A stretch of 64,000 bases of DNA from positions 7,316,001 to 7,380,000 of the forward strand of contig CM066287.1 in the NCBI GenBank assembly GCA_033816765.1, written 5' to 3'. The stretch is from Nothopassalora personata (Eukaryota > Ascomycota > Dothideomycetes > Mycosphaerellales > Mycosphaerellaceae). The notes under the pieces are model-generated. The model did not search any database, was not told the origin of the DNA, and saw nothing but the letters and a program-made list of their open reading frames with translations. Below are positions 63,084 to 64,000 of this stretch, piece after piece. The position numbers and the translations under genes were made by a program. How positions within the stretch are numbered: the first letter of the stretch is position 1; the number at the start of each line of letters is the position of its first letter.

Positions 63084-63126
63084 TTTAGTAACAATCACGG
63101 TTATAAGGTCCTATTAAGTAACAACT

Positions 63127-64000
63127 AGTATTAGTACATTCTAAAGTAAGTACTACGCAATAATAGATACGGCTGCATTACTAGAAAAACTTAGCACCTT
63201 TACCGACATAGGTAGAGGCTACAAATAGTCTATAAACCCTACGAAAATAGAAGGGGTCTATAGGGATTCTATCCCTTATAAGGGGATAGAGGAATCGGAG
63301 GAAGGGGAAACACCTAAATTCAGTAAAGAAGGGAGAAGCGGAACTAGCGCCGCTGAATTAGGTATAGGTATAGGAACGAACAGTACAATTGGAATAGATG
63401 CTATAACTACCCTCTTTAGACGATTAGCAGTAGTAATGGAAAACGCTAGCCCTCGCTTTCTACCTCTAGGAGGTGCTAAGAATCCGTTCTTTAATAGCAC
63501 TAATGCTACTAAGTTCTAGGAGCGATTTAGCGACCTAATAGACTAGTATCCGCCTCGGGCATCTATTAAGAAGGATGATTTCTAGGGTAGGTTTAAGCGT
63601 AATTGCGAAACTACTATCCGGCGCGTAGTTATAAGGCTGCCTAGGTAGCTCACTAACAAGGCACGTTTTAGGAGGGCGTTCTTATTAGAGTTCTTAAGGT
63701 TTAACGCCTACTCGATATTAGGGAGTCGGGAATATCTTAAGGAGATTGTTAGGGCGTAGTAAGGTAAGAGGCCTAAAGAATAAGATATAAAGGAATTTAT
63801 CCGCCTATTTATATCCTTAAGTGACCTAATTAAACCTAAGGATTTGGATAACAGCTCCCGGAGTCGCCTCCTCCTTTAGGGATTACTAGAGGGAGTTGCG
63901 AAAGCGGTCTATAAGGCTTACGGGCTTCACCTAAAGCAACCTAAGAAGTTTAGGGACTTTTAGAGGATCCTCGATAAAGCTACTAGCATCGTAGATAGTG
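63127..64000 (+). pseudogene. Gag of C copy 3, RIP-degraded, incomplete
   Basis: About 290 codons in one + strand frame to the window end with only about eight TAG/TAA stops. Gly/Ile-rich N-terminal part, then MENASPRFLPLGGAKNPFFN, a helical gag-like domain with KARFRRAFLLEFLRFNAYSI, KEFIRLFISLSDLIKPKD and LLEGVAKAVYKAYGLHLKQP. Best-preserved copy for rebuilding the family consensus. Confidence 0.75.

Larger units (their letters stand above)
62478..64000 (+). mobile_element. C family copy 3, 5' end (runs off the window)
   Basis: 5' LTR, hexamer array and gag in + orientation, inserted head to head against copy 2. Mirror image of 51880-50100 with a similar level of RIP. Confidence 0.85.

Overview
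The window is a 64-kb transposon nest from a filamentous ascomycete (Pezizomycotina), with no host gene visible. Three things indicate this. Every recognisable gene is a fungal LTR-retrotransposon gene (Ty3/gypsy, one Ty1/copia) or a pogo/Fot1-type transposase. The old layers carry the mark of repeat-induced point mutation (RIP): CpA/TpG changed to TpA, Gln codons changed to TAA/TAG, Cys to Tyr, CpG kept. Terminal repeats and target-site duplications (TSDs) allow the nest to be unpacked. Species cannot be told from the sequence.

Layout, outermost first. (1) Copy F, a RIP-degraded gypsy on the + strand, starts before the window: pol 1-2680, continued at 57756-58880, a gene on the opposite strand at 58880-59465, and its 3' LTR 59528-59990; a solo LTR with its own TSD sits at 58427-58815. 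(2) Copy O (minus, 2681-57755, TSD ACCTA) is inserted in F pol. (3) Two RIP-degraded elements lie inside O: H (minus, 3886-10765, same family as F) and the large C (minus, 12168-51880). Each is flanked by a long direct duplication of O sequence (about 1,023 bp and 311 bp) instead of a 5-bp TSD. (4) Inside C are B (minus, 12513-28138, RIP-degraded, TSD TAAGG), the clean chimeric element K (36466-46310, TSD GTTCT) and the clean short element E (47466-49865, TSD AGCAG). (5) Inside B are the intact gypsy D (14593-21575, TSD TACTA, LTRs identical by eye) and the intact pogo-like transposon T (21983-23848, TSD TA). (6) To the right of F, 60518-64000 holds two further C copies joined head to head; one carries a clean 760-bp insertion (S) with a 15-bp TSD.

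The layers act as a clock: the RIP-degraded layers (F, O, H, C, B) came first, and the clean ones (D, T, K, E, S) arrived after RIP had acted on their hosts.

The most interesting signal is a gene that the F/H/D/E family carries between pol (or gag) and the 3' LTR, on the strand opposite gag-pol. It encodes an N-terminal cysteine cluster (a Gal4-type Zn2Cys6 spacing in E) followed by a coiled coil. The non-autonomous element E has lost pol but kept gag and this gene. O carries an unrelated-looking antisense gene with two apparent introns in the same place. Other points: an AUGA stop/start between gag and pol in D, a canonical GGGAAAA -1 frameshift site in K, a gypsy/copia chimera in K, and a third long reading frame after integrase in C.
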